Notes: generated from the letters alone by a model not told the origin. 64,000 nt of DNA from Cucumis sativus (GCF_000004075.3 NC_026658.2:25408075-25472074), one strand, 5' to 3'; shown: positions 12,466 through 24,056, numbered from the stretch's first letter. Translations and numbers: made by a program.

Positions 12466-14528
12466 GGTTATCCATTTGTCTACTCATAGCTTATCTTTGT
12501 CTTAATGTGGTAGGTTTTGACTATGTACTACCATTTCTGTACACTTCTGTAATTTCCAGAGATTTCCTGTCTTTTTTTTTCATAGGAGTGAATAAAGGCA
12601 TACTTTATTCACCCTCTAACCCTCTGTATATAGGACTTCATTTGTTGTATTTTATTGTGTTGTTTTCCTTGCTTCTTTTGTTCTTTCTTTATTTGGTATG
12701 TATCTTAATTTTGTTTTCTTCTTTTGAAATTCCATTTGGCATTCTTTTTTCTTTTGCCATATGTATGTTAAGTAGAATCTGTTATGTTTAAAAAATATTT
12801 GTGGCCCATTACTTTCTTCTTTTTGTGAAGGATATACGTTCTTATAGACAAACTTAGCCACTGCTATAACATACTTTTCATGATTTCCTTGATCTCATCT
12901 CATGTTCACTGTCCATATTCATTTTAATGACTGTTGATGTTGTGTGACTCTGTAATACACATTTTATTTGTTGATGTTTTATGCTTATTTAGTTGCATTT
13001 CTATAGCTATATATGTTTTGCTGCACATCATATTGTTGCTTCTTTTTGTATTCATGTTTGTAATAATAGATCCAGTTCGTTACACCGAACAAATTCAATT
13101 CCTCTGAGGCCCAAGGTTTTTTTATATATCACGGGCTATATTTCTCATTCATTTTAATCAATCTTGTTTTTTCATTTCGACCTTGACATTCCTCCAAACA
13201 ATACGGTACGTAAGCGATACACCTCATCCTTATACTTTTTGTCCTTGTACTTTTGTTATGTCGGGACACTAATTTCGTTACTTTATTTGCAAAATATTCG
13301 ACTTCCTACTTCGTTCGTCAGAGGTACGAGGCATTGGCGCTTTCTATTCTACTGCTTTATTTCAAATTTTGTCAATTTAATATTTTTGTATTATACTTTA
13401 TTGTACTTCGGACTTTAGTGACCATATTGGGTAATAAAGAATTCTCTTGTTTTTTCATGATTTAAAATTTAACTGCATTTTTTACTTTACAGTTTGTTTT
13501 TGTTTCGAAACTTGTCGTAAATTTTTATAAATATCGTAAACAAAGTGTATTCCCACACAAAAAAAAAAATCAATAATATGAAACTGGAAATGACAATGGA
13601 TTTATTCAAAGTAAAAAAAGTTTTTTTGCAAAAAATATTTACAAAAAATTAGCATAAAATAAAACCATTTTTGGTTGACAAAGCATAATTTTAACATAAA
13701 TGCCATTTGATAGCATTTTATTACCTTTTTTTTTCCGTACCAAACTAAGACATGTTATTGTGCCCTAAATTTCATTTTAGAAAAAGTGTACAATGTGTTC
13801 TTAAAAATATAATTTACATCAAGATTTGTAAAAAAAATACATTTCGAAAAGAAAATTAACAAAATAAATAACCTTATTTCATAGGCATTTGTAAGGAATT
13901 GAGGGGCTTTTTTGACGATGTCGAGGAAACTAATTTATTTTCTAAACAAAGAAACACAAAATAGGGTTCAAACAAATTAAAAAATTGAAAAAAAAACAAT
14001 AACAAAAATTTAACACTATATGGAAGCCACACACTTTGTTCGTGTCAAATTCAATAGATGACTGTTGTTCACCATTCATTTTGCCTCAATTATGGATCTA
14101 TACTTTTCACAAACACTATAAAAAACAATAGACCACATCGTACTTGAGTTTTTCTAAAAATAGCCAAATGTTTTCTTTCGATATTTGCGACACGTTTTAA
14201 ACTGAACAACATGAATTTGGAACAATATTTTGGTTTACGGTTTGTACATACCCATAGTAGTAACATATTGCTGAAGCTTTTACATAAGTTGTTTTTACCC
14301 TAATTATAGTTTAGAAGTACGTAAATATTTTATCCTAATGTATACATTTAAAAATAGATCGTGAGGTTCGTAGGCATTACCCTGAAATGAATAACCAAAA
14401 CATTCGCACTATACTAGCTGTCTTCACATCCACCCATAATCAGTTAGTACTGCTATTGGATGCACTACTGAATGACAATAAACGGGTGACCCCATACACC
14501 GTATGAATTTAGGCATCAAATTAGACAA

Positions 14529-15709
14529 TTGTCATACTTTCGTATGATCCACTCCTCCGACCTCATCTGTCGTGAAAGTACGAGAATGGACAGACAAACT
14601 TTTTCCATTCTATGTCACTTACTGAGGACGATTGCTGGTCTGACGTTTACCGAAATTGTCGATGTCGAGGAGATGATCGTCATGTTTCTGCATATATTGG
14701 CACATGATGTCAAGAATATAGACATCTAGCGGGATTTCGTGCGATCAGGAGAGACTGTTTCCCGTCACTTTAACCTCGTACTGTTGGCCGTGTTGCGATT
14801 GCACGATGAGTTGTTGAAGAAATTGCAGCCAATGACTAACACATGCACTGATTCACGATCGAGTTGCTTCGAGGTCCGCATATTACTATATCTTGTTACT
14901 TATCAATCACCACATCCAGTGACTAACTGGGTGGTATTTCGTTCTGCAAATCTGCCTTGGGCATTGGATGACACGTACATCAAGGTGAACGTGCCACAAA
15001 CCGATAGACCTAGGTATAGAACACGTAAGGGAGAAGTTGCCACAAACGTCCTCGGTGTTTGTGATACGAAAGGCGACGTCGTCTTCGTATTGACTGGTTG
15101 GGAAGGGTCCACAGTTGATTCGCGCATTCTTTGAGATGCTATTGCACGACCAAATGGGCTGCATGTTCCTCAGGGTAATCAAATGTTTTATGCCTCCAAC
15201 ATATACTTCCTACAACGTCAATCAAATTAGTTCGATCTGACGCATTCGTAACAGGTTATTACTATCTATGCGACGCCAGATATCCCAATGCAGAGAGATT
15301 TCTAGCTCCCTATAGAGGACAAAGATACCACTTGCAAGAGTGGCGGGGAGCGGGAAATGCCCCTGCCACCGCGAAAGAGTACTTCAACATGAAACATTAT
15401 GCCGCTAGGAATGTTATTGAACGAGCGTTCGGGTTGTTAAAGGGTCGATGGGCAATCCTTCGCGACAAGTCTTACTATCCCGTGCAAATTCAATGTCAAA
15501 CAATTCTAGCATGTTGCCTACTACACAATCTCATCAACCGCGAGATGACGAATGTCGGTTTCGTTGACGACGTTGACGAAGGAGACTCCACCTACCCCAC
15601 GATTGGAGGTGATGACATTCAATTTGTTGATAACTCAAACGAATGGACGCAGTGAAGGGATGATTTGGCCGCAAAGATGTTCAATGAATGGCAGTTGCGT
15701 AACGAATAG
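14529..15709 (+). pseudogene. PIF/Harbinger DDE transposase, broken by nonsense codons
   Basis: This is a DDE_Tnp_4/HARBI1-type transposase that would cut and paste the element. In order it shows the N-terminal helical part (IHSSDLICRESTRMDRQTF), then SGETVSRHFN, the first catalytic aspartate in ALDDTYIKVN, the second in YYYLCDARYPN, and the glutamate in NVIERAFGLLKGRW. Three in-frame stops interrupt it at 14,727-14,729 (TAG), 15,132-15,134 (TGA) and 15,653-15,655 (TGA). The coding frame then runs to a TAG at 15,707-15,709. An 80-base GT..AG intron at 15,175-15,254 restores the frame into the second aspartate motif. Bases about 14,874-14,935 look like an unspliced intron. Open frame extends a few codons upstream of 14,529, so the true start is uncertain. 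Confidence 0.87.
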
Positions 15710-15900
15710 GCTTTCGTGTCCATTTAGTATTCATGTATTTGTATTTAGTTAGTATTGGGTGTGTCTTTCTATACGCTTGAATGTATGCATGCAATATAAA
15801 AAACGAATTTGACAATTTTGCCTTCTTGTGTATTTTAATAATTATTCCTTCATGTTTATTGAAGGTACTTAAACAAATGCATGGTTGTATGATTGTCAGT

Positions 15901-16896
15901 ATGACAAGTTCATCACGTGTTCCTAAGAATGTATGGACGAAGGAGGAGGAGGCAACCCTTGTCGAGTCTATGGTGGAGTTGGTGTTTGCTGGTGGATGGA
16001 AGTCAGACAATGACACATTCAGACCTGGGTATCTGGCACAACTTCTGCGAATGATGGCCGCGAAGTTGTCGGGATGCAATGTACATGCGACCACAGTGAT
16101 AGACTGTCGCATAAAGACGTTGAAGCGCTCATACCAGGCAATCGCAGAAATGTGCGGCCCGTCATGCAGTGGATTTGGTTGGAATGACGATGCGAAATGC
16201 ATCGTTGCTGAGAAGGAGTTGTTTGACAACTGGGTCAGGGTATGTGAAAAGTATAATTGTACACTGATATAATTTTTACTTCAATATGAAACAAGTCTAG
16301 TATTTGAATTTTCTTTTCTATGCAGAGTCATCCCGCAACGAATGGGCTGCTAAATAAGCATTTTTCATATTACGACGAGTTGGCGTATCTATTCGGGAAA
16401 GATCGTGCAACGGGGGCCCATGCAGAGACCTTTGCCGATGTCGGATCCAACGTTCCTCCTGGGCTTGAGGAATTTCCTCACGTTGATCTCAATGATTTGA
16501 AAATTCCTTCCATGTCCAGCCATAGGTTTAACATGTCACAAGACGACATCGCACGACCAGGTCGAGGAACCGATAGTAGGACGACTTCAAGCGGCTCGAA
16601 GCGTAGGCGGGGAGGCAAACTTCGGAAACAACTGATGTCGTTAAGGATGCCATGCTCTTCAAACTGACCAGCTGAGACTCATTGCAGAGTGGCCGTGGTT
16701 GGCACTGGAGGATGAAAGTAGAGTCCGTATAGAGGTGGTTCACGCATTGCGTGCCATACCTCAGCTCAGTAGGTTGGACATGATGCAATGTAATCAAATA
16801 CTAATGAACAATTTAACGGACATGAAGGGTTTCCTCGAACTGTCAAATGAGGAGAAACTTGACTACTGCACGATGCTCATACGAGGGGCTAGCTGA
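15901..16896 (+). pseudogene. Harbinger Myb/SANT-like partner protein, frameshifted
   Basis: The Myb_DNA-bind_3-like domain begins at VPKNVWTKEEEATLVESM and continues through TVIDCRIKTLKRSYQAIAEM to FDNWVR. In PIF/Harbinger elements this second protein binds the transposon ends and helps import the transposase. A GT..AG intron at 16,240-16,325 joins FDNWVR to SHPATNGLLNKHFSYYDELA, followed by the expected low-complexity linker (TSSGSKRRRGGK). Between about 16,620 and 16,670 the frame is lost: the C-terminal block (DQLRLIAEWPWLALEDES to the TGA at 16,894-16,896) is in a different frame. At least one, probably two, small indels are needed to rejoin it. It lies 190 bases after the transposase and in the same direction, as expected. 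Confidence 0.82.
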
Positions 16897-17163
16897 TTGT
16901 TTGTTTTACTTGCACGAAGTATTGTTATGTTTTATGTTTATGTCTGTACCTGTTAACTGCTTTTGATTGGTGTTTTCTAATGATATTGCTAGTCATTTGT
17001 TTTTGTTTTCATATATTTGAACTAGTAAAATGAATTTGACGTAATTTAATTTTCATTTTCAAAATTTCCAAATAATTCACTTTAACCATTGGATTTTAAA
17101 TATAAATTTCCTAAAAAAAATTAATTAAATAATAAATATATCATATCACCATCAATACAACAC

Positions 17164-17336
17164 TTCCTCAAAACACATCTTATCATAACCCTACCCACAT
17201 AACCCTACTCCCAAACACATCTTATCATAAAACTATCATAACACTACTCACATAACCCTTCCCCCAAACAACTTTTATCATAAAACTAGTTTTATCATAA
17301 CCCTAACCCTTCCATAACCCAACCCTTCTCCCAAAC
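17164..17336 (+). repeat. Subterminal repeat array of Harbinger element
   Basis: The last 170 bases carry many short copies of CATAACCCT, ACTCCCAAACA and TTATCATAAAAC motifs. They end in CATAACCCAACCC next to the right terminal repeat. Such subterminal arrays are typical binding sites for the Myb-like protein or transposase. The left end has only a short counterpart (GGGTTATAATAACCCAAACA near 11,007). Confidence 0.65.
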
Positions 17337-17342
17337 GGTCCT
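17330..17342 (-). repeat. Right terminal inverted repeat of Harbinger element
   Basis: CCCAAACGGTCCT on the plus strand, the partner of the left end, directly followed by TTA. Confidence 0.8.
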
Positions 17343-17839
17343 TTAATGTTTTAATGACATGTATTACATATACTCATCATAATTATTTCTCATTCATGTT
17401 CCTGTAGCCATAAACAACTTTAATACATAATCAATATTATTTCAAACATAACGTAATATTTACCACATAAGATATGAATATTTAAATAAAAAAACATAAA
17501 CAAATTGACATAAGAACCTTTCAATAATCAAATATACACTGAATTTATATATGTTATTTAGTATATATACCTCATATTATATACAATAATACCCTATACA
17601 TAATTCCTGCAGAATTTGTATTTAAATTTTTTGTTTGTAGAATAAATATTATTAAAACAGTAGTAAACGACATGATCATACATACATATTTTTCCTTTAT
17701 AAATATATTTGATTACATTATACTTTAATATATCCGCAATCTACAATAGTTATGTTTTATGTTTTAGTATATATATATACCTCATATTATATACAATAAT
17801 ACTATATACTGACATATAGTTCTATTATTTTTTTTGATA

Positions 17840-18345
17840 AGATGGCCGTTCTTTTTCAACATTGAATTCTTAATAAACTCTATAATGTATCACATTCAAA
17901 ACTAAATTTTCATTTGTTTGCCTATTTAATCGAATATTTAAAATATACCTAATATACCAAATGTTTCATATCTTTTGAATATAATCTAAATTATACCTAA
18001 TATACCGAATGTTTCATTTGTTTTGAATATATATAATATTAAGCACAAAATTTCTAGCTAGATTATGTCGGATAAGTTTTGTATTTTTTGGCCATCGAAA
18101 GTTTTTTTCTTCACCGCCGAAATCTCAATAAACCCTAAAACGTATCACATTCAAAACTACATTTTCATTTGATTGACTATTTAATTGAATATCTAAAATA
18201 TATCTAATATACCTAATGTTTCATATGTGTTGAATATATACAATACTAACATCGAAATTTTTAACTAGAATATGTTCGAGAAGTTTTTTATTTGTCGACC
18301 GTCGACTATCTTCTTCTTCACCTCCGAACTCTCTAAAATTTCGAA
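17840..18345. repeat. 207-bp tandem repeat, about 2.3 copies, with nested 48-bp duplication
   Basis: Landmarks such as GTATCACATTCAAAACTA recur at 17,887 and 18,142 (spacing 255), while TCTTCACC(G/T)CCGAA recurs at 18,108 and 18,315 (spacing 207). The 48-base difference is explained by an internal duplication in the first copy: TACCTAATATACC starts at 17,946 and again at 17,994. The units differ by scattered substitutions, so this is not recent. No coding frame spans it. Confidence 0.75.
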
Positions 18346-19950
18346 GTAAAAATCGTAATTCACGTTAGAAGGAGTAAACAACTGTTTTCTAAAATTGTTT
18401 ACCACTCGTATCCGTGTTTATCATTAATAAAATACGAAATTTTGTTATATTTTATAAATATTCTCAACGGTTATTTATAAACTATTTTTTAGAAAAGCAA
18501 CACACTATGTGTAAAAAAAAAACCCATTTTCCAATTAGACAAAAAAAAGCCAAATATTTATACTCTAAATGTTTGTTAATCAACTTTTTATGTAATATAG
18601 CAAAGTGTATAAAATTCTCTATAGTCTATATATTATTATTCTTTTTTATAGTTAAAAGTAGATTTTTTTTAATGCACAAGAATTCTCCATTAGTTTAGTG
18701 TAAATAAATGCGTAGAGAACAAATATAAAAATAAATAAAATAGGTGTAAAGATTATTAGTTATTAAATAATTAAAAAGAAGAACAAGTGGATGCTTTGTT
18801 TTGTTGGAGAATAGAAAGCTTTCCTCAAATCACAAACTTGTGCTTATCTCTTTAGTTTTTTAACCAACTTATTTTCTTTTATAAAACAAATCAAGCTCAA
18901 TTCATTTTTCAATTTTAGAAAACTATTACATACTTGAGGACTAAATATAATATAGATTTGTTTCTAAACCTTAGATTTTGTTATATTTTAAATGGTTCTC
19001 AAACTTTAAATTGTAAAGTCAGTCTTCCATTTTGTGTGTATTTGCTCGAGTTTATTTTTTGTTAAACAATTTTTAATGAAAAAATTATATATAAATAAAA
19101 ATTTCACACAAAAACTCATTTATAAATGTATCTTAAAGTTTCTTATTGGTTTCCACGAACCATTCAAGGGTCAAAAAATAAAAAAATAGTGAAATGATTT
19201 ATTAGTTATCTTTTGTGAAGAGATCAACCAATAACTAATTTTGAGTTACAATGGTATATTTCTAAAATTTTAGTTTACCGTTTTTAGCGTTTAAACCATT
19301 AAATTGATATATGGAGTATATTTTATTATAATCACTTCCACTAACACGTTATTTACTCTTTCAATTGATATAATTATAAAGCAAAGGTTAAAAGCCACCA
19401 ATTTATTTTAAAGCATATAAATAATTTTTTAAACACTAAAGGGCTGTTTGACCATCAGATTATGAAGTTAGCTCACTCCATGTTTTTCCCAAAGATTATC
19501 ACAATACTAAGATTAGATACTATTATACTTTTTTCCTTATTTTTTCTATTCTTCACTCACTCCTCTCTTTCACCATTTCTCACCCATCATCTCTCATATG
19601 CGTCACTATTACTCACTCCCTCATTTCACTATTCCTTACTTTTCCAACACGTAGATTATAATAACTAAAATTATAATAATCTGCACTCCAAAGATAAATT
19701 ATAATAACTCATAAACTATTATAAACGTATATTATAATAACTCACTTCACGTTTCTAGAAAGTCAATTCAAAATAGGCGCGAGAAAGAAAAACTTAGAAG
19801 TAAAGTAGTGAGGAAATGATATTTTAAGAATTTAACCTAATTAAAAGAAGAAGGTCAAATTGAGTGGCGAGGGGCTTAATCGTCATTTTGAAATTTATAT
19901 TTTTGTGGTGGTGGTGGTGCTTCTTGCTGGTATTAGCCAAAGAGGGTTTC
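18346..19950. other. Intergenic AT-rich DNA upstream of the CID7-like gene
   Basis: No gene is supported. At 19,441-19,760 a stretch starting GGGCTGTTTGACC and containing repeated TTATAATAACT motifs resembles a truncated Harbinger-type miniature element, but I could not find a matching right end. A GGT run lies near 19,904-19,918. Confidence 0.4.
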
Positions 19951-19956
19951 TCCTAC

Positions 19957-20013
19957 AGAAGAAGAAGAAGAAGAGGGAGAGAGGGAGAGAGGGAGAGAGG
20001 GAGAGGGAGAGGA
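19957..20013. repeat. GAA and GAGGGAGA microsatellite
   Basis: A GAA run passes into about four copies of GAGGGAGA and then GAGAGG, just upstream of or inside the 5' leader of the CID7-like gene. Purine-rich repeats of this kind are common near plant transcription starts and are length-variable. Confidence 0.8.
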
Positions 20014-20149
20014 GTCGAATTTCTGAAAGTTCATAGAACACTGAAGAGAGAAAGAGAGAAATACTCTGAAAGAAGTTTGTAATTGAAGATAAAATTTGAG
20101 TCTTTTATCTTTAATTCTTTACCCTTCTGACTTCATCCGATCCGTTTCC

Positions 20150-20230
20150 ATGGATCCCTTCGATTTGTTTCGTAAAGGTATACATCAGTATATTCTTTTT
20201 ATAGCTTGTCTTTCTAATCCATCGATTTAA
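20150..20230 (+). other. Candidate uORF and first leader exon of the CID7-like gene
   Basis: A short frame starting at ATG 20,150 (MDPFDLFRK) meets a GT at 20,078+100 (20,178-20,179) that could be a donor for a 5' leader intron. Spliced to the acceptor at about 20,905 it would stop after three more codons; unspliced it runs 26 codons. Either way it would precede the main start at 21,002. The exon structure of the leader is a guess from splice-like signals. Confidence 0.3.
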
Positions 20231-21001
20231 TTTTAGGTCGTCGATGTGTACAGTAGCAATATAATTCTGTACCTAATTTGGGTATTTCTGTAATCGATTT
20301 CTTGCATTGAATTTACTGAGATCTCTTTAATTTGGGTGTGTAGTTACGAGATTCTGATTCTTGTTAAGCTTATCTGGGTTTGGTTATCTCAGTTATATAA
20401 AGTTTGGTAATTTATGTTTATGGTCAGGTTCAGATTATCAGGTCCACAGGTAGTTTTCTTCTTTCTCTTGTTGTTATTCTCCTTTTGAACTTTTTTTGGT
20501 TGTACAAATGTTGCCTTTTCATTTACATTAATTGTAATAAATGTTTTTGGTTTATGTTCATGTAGCTAGTACTTAGCTCACTTGAAGTGTTTCTGATAAC
20601 ATGACGTGTAAGGAAAATTCATGAGCCGAATGGTTATTTTATCTGATTTCTACTAGATAAGACTATAAATTTATAGTTTAAATGATATGGGTTAGTTTTA
20701 TTATGAAGTGTCCACTGTCCTTGTTGCAGTGGGATGATTTTTAGTGGATAATTCATACAGTTTCTACATGGAGGTTTATTGAATAACTGGAGTTCTTTTT
20801 CTTTTTAGATTAGGAGTAAAGAAATTTAATGTCTTTTAAGATGGATGGAAATTAATTTATTTTGGTTTATTTGATTTACTAACTTGCCCGAATCATACTT
20901 TGCAGGTTTTGGTTGAGGCTACAAAAGCACGAGCTTTTTTCTACGAGAATTTTCTTTTTCCTTTCAAATACATGTGAGCATTCTATTTTGTGTTAGCTAT
21001 A

Positions 21002-23902
21002 ATGAATGTATCCAAGAAGGGAACGCAAACCAGCGAGGTAAAACTAAACATTGGAAGCAAGGTGACTGCTTTGAATCCCAATGCTGCTGAGTTTATTCCC
21101 TTTGCCCTCAGAGCATCTCCAGTTGGAAGTAGTAGTGCACCAGATTTGACAGAAAGATTTTCTTCTGGAACATTAGGAAAGGCTGTTCTAGATCGGACCG
21201 AGTCATCTGTATCAAATAATTCTGATGATGAGGCCCGTCAATTCTGGAGGCATCAGCTCCCTGATGATATCACACCTGATTTCAAGTCAATGGGAGAAGA
21301 TGAGAACCTATCTCTTGGAAATATTTCGTTGGCAGGCTTATCCTTGCACGATGACAGTGAAGCCTCTTTATTCGCTGCTACTACTGGCAATGACTATTTG
21401 TTGAACGATCAGCAGGATTCAAATTTAAATCATTTTAATGGCAGCCAATTTGCTGAAAAGTTCAGATTCTCAACTGCTTCTTACGGAGAGGATCCATCTT
21501 CAGCCAGTCTTTTCCAAATTTCAAATAAGCCTTGGCAGAAGCCAGTTCTGAACAGTAATGTACTGGTTGGCAATGAGCGGCAACTTCCTTATCACGGAAA
21601 CTCTGGGAGGGGATTGGCCATGGATATCTTGAGTGAGCAAACAACTATTGATGAAAGTGATACTCTGAACCCCGTTGAGTTCTTGGCTCTACAGTTCCCT
21701 GGTTTTGCTGCTGAAAGCCTTGCAGAAGTTTATTTTGCCAACGGAGGTGACTTAAACCTGACTGTTGAGATGCTCACTCAATTAGAGGTAAGTTGACTTT
21801 TGAAAAATGTGTAAATTAAGTAACATTTTAAATCAATTTGAGTTAAGTTGATTTTTCAAGGCATCAGGTGGAAGTAGCACTTCATCTCCGTTATCTTCAA
21901 AACATTTTAACATCTTGGTTTCTCTCTTCCTTTTAACATATACATATGTTTTGACATCGAACAACTCATTTTCCACTCAATAGTTTGGAGGGGAAGTTAA
22001 TTTCAGTCTCACAACTTCCGATGGTTATTTCTTGTTATTAAAAAAAATATCATATAAGAAGGTCTGCAAATGACTGTTATAGTGATATAACTTTGTGATA
22101 GAGTTGAACCTATCAAGTTGCTTCACAGAATAGGAGTGATCATTTTTCTGATGACTCGTACATTGTTTGAACTGTTTGATCTGTATGGTATGCTTTTGCT
22201 TTATTAAGAACCTTGTCTTCCTTGTCGTATGAAGAATTTGCCAGCCAGTTTTCGTGATCAACATTATGCTCTCTTTATCTTTTGTGTCGCTGCATTTACA
22301 ACTCAATAGTTATCATACTGTACTTTTTTAAACTGTAGCTTCAAGTTGATGGTGGGATAAGTCAAAATCTGAATTCCAAGACAATGTCTGCCCCCAATCT
22401 TAGTGCAATGGAATTTCCTGCACTTGCAGTGTCAGGTGGTCAAAATGGTCATCCAAAATTTGATGGGGCTGATCTTCAACAAAGTACCAATCCTTATCTT
22501 TCTTCTGATAAGGATGGCATGCTTTTCTTCAAGTCCAGCACCGGTCCATCTAGAGGTGCTACTGATTTTGCTTCCACTGTCAGGAAATTGGCATCTCAGG
22601 ATTCTGGTATGTGGAAGTACAATGGAAACGGTTCTGCTGATGACTCTATTGGCTCGAGTAGAAGTTCTCATATGTTAACTAGCAAGTACACTGCTGGTGG
22701 ACATGGGAAAGACACCTATAGTGAGAGGTTGCTACACCGTGGTTCAGCTCGGGCTGCTCCAGTTTGGCTTGAAACAGGCGAAGCAGTTGGTAATTGCTTA
22801 GTTGTTGCAATTTATTTTCTGTGTTGATGTGATTTGGGATGAAATTATGAATGTCTGCTTAAACATTATTAACTTGGCAGCAAGCATGTATTCTGAGCAG
22901 CGTGAAGATGCACGTGATCATGCACGCCTGCGAAATGCATATTTTGAACAGGTGTGTTAGAGTGGCTGTTGATTCTCTTCTTTGTCCTTCCCCCACTCAA
23001 ATCTAGCTCAGGTAATTGCTCTTTTTTATCTTTCAAAATAGGCACGACAAGCGTACCTCATTGGTAATAAGGCTCTAGCAAAGGAACTAAGTGTAAAGGG
23101 ACAGTTACATAATATGCACATGAAGGCAGCTCATGGAAGGGCCCAAGAATCTATTTATCGGCAGAGGTTTGTTTCCCTTTGCTGCTTTTGTCTAGACTCA
23201 AACAAGGTTGATTCAGGTGAAATTTCATGGTTAATTTTGATTTTCTATTATAGTATTGCCATTCTTGCAACTCTGAACTCAAAGGTAAAATGTAGAAGTG
23301 TATCAATATATTTCTTGTAGAACCTATATCTTTGGTTACTTGGACTGAATCATCCTATTGTTCTGGCATGGCTTTTGATCCTTCAAAGAACGGTTCAAAG
23401 AGCGATGGCACACTTTTCTTAAGACATTCACCGCGACTACAGGAATTTCCTGAATTTCTTGATAACTGGCTAAATATTTCTACGGCCTTGAACTGGGTCT
23501 GTTCTATAGGTTGTGCAATTGTGTCCTTGAGTTCTACAACTACCTTAACATTTATTTTTCTGTTCTGCTGCTTGTTGTTGTGGACACTATTTCTTCAGGA
23601 ATCATTTAGGTGGAGACAATCAAGGAAATGGAAGGGGGCACGAACGTATGATTGACCTGCACGGACTGCATGTCAGCGAAGCTATTCACGTCCTGAAGCA
23701 TGAACTGAGTGTGCTGAGGAGTACTGCCAGGGCCTCTGGACAACGTCTACAGGTTTATATTTGTGTTGGAACAGGACACCACACTCGAGGCTCCCGCACT
23801 CCTGCTAGACTTCCAGTGGCTGTACAGAGATATTTGATCGAAGAGGAAGGACTCGACTTTAGCGAACCACAACCAGGACTGCTTAGAGTTGTGATTTATT
23901 GA
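21002..23902 (+). CDS. CID7: CID7-like PABP-interacting Smr-domain protein
   Basis: Five coding exons (21002-21787, 22339-22789, 22881-22951, 23042-23166, 23599-23902) join in frame with GT..AG borders to give 578 residues. Residues 24-37 (LNPNAAEFIPFALR) are a PAM2 motif, which binds the MLLE domain of poly(A)-binding protein. Residues about 222-262 form a CUE-like ubiquitin-binding helix bundle ending exon 1. Residues about 413-480 (SMYSEQREDARDHARLRN onward) are the DUF1771 helix pair. Residues 495-578 are an Smr domain with MIDLHGLHV and GTGHHTRG. This order is that of Arabidopsis CID5/CID7 proteins, so a cytoplasmic role in mRNA control is expected. The ATG at 21,002 was chosen because it sits 23 codons before PAM2, as in Arabidopsis. 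The Smr domain could act on RNA, but that is inferred from the family. Confidence 0.9.
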
Positions 23903-24056
23903 GCCATGGAGGAAGGAGAGAAGCACAGGGAAGTCTAGGAGTTTTTTTTCTTTTCTTTTTGACTAAAAAAAAAAGCCATGAAATCATACTTGTGATAGTC
24001 AGCATTGTTGTTGTACCGTAAATGGTTAGAGGTGGGAAAAAAGGGATTATTCAGGC

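Larger units (their letters stand above)
10970..17342 (+). mobile_element. Autonomous-type PIF/Harbinger DNA transposon, degenerate
   Basis: The element is about 6.37 kb. It is flanked on both sides by TTA (10967-10969 and 17343-17345), the three-base target duplication characteristic of the PIF/Harbinger superfamily. The left end reads GAGGTCGTTTGGG and the reverse complement of the right end AGGACCGTTTGGG, so the ends form an inverted repeat whose four mismatches are all transitions. Inside, in the same orientation, are a DDE transposase (14,529-15,709) and a Myb/SANT-like protein (15,901-16,896), the two proteins expected of an autonomous member. Both reading frames are broken, so the copy is dead. 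The 3.5 kb before the transposase is T-rich and non-coding as far as I can see; it may be leader and intron or include nested insertions. Confidence 0.87.

Noticed and set aside
11240..12861. Several 60-145 residue open frames in the T-rich part of the Harbinger element
   Set aside because: They are rich in F, L and S from T-run translation, overlap on both strands and lack motifs.
19441..19760. Truncated Harbinger-type miniature element (GGGCTGTTTGACC start)
   Set aside because: No matching right end or target duplication was found, so it is only mentioned in the intergenic entry.
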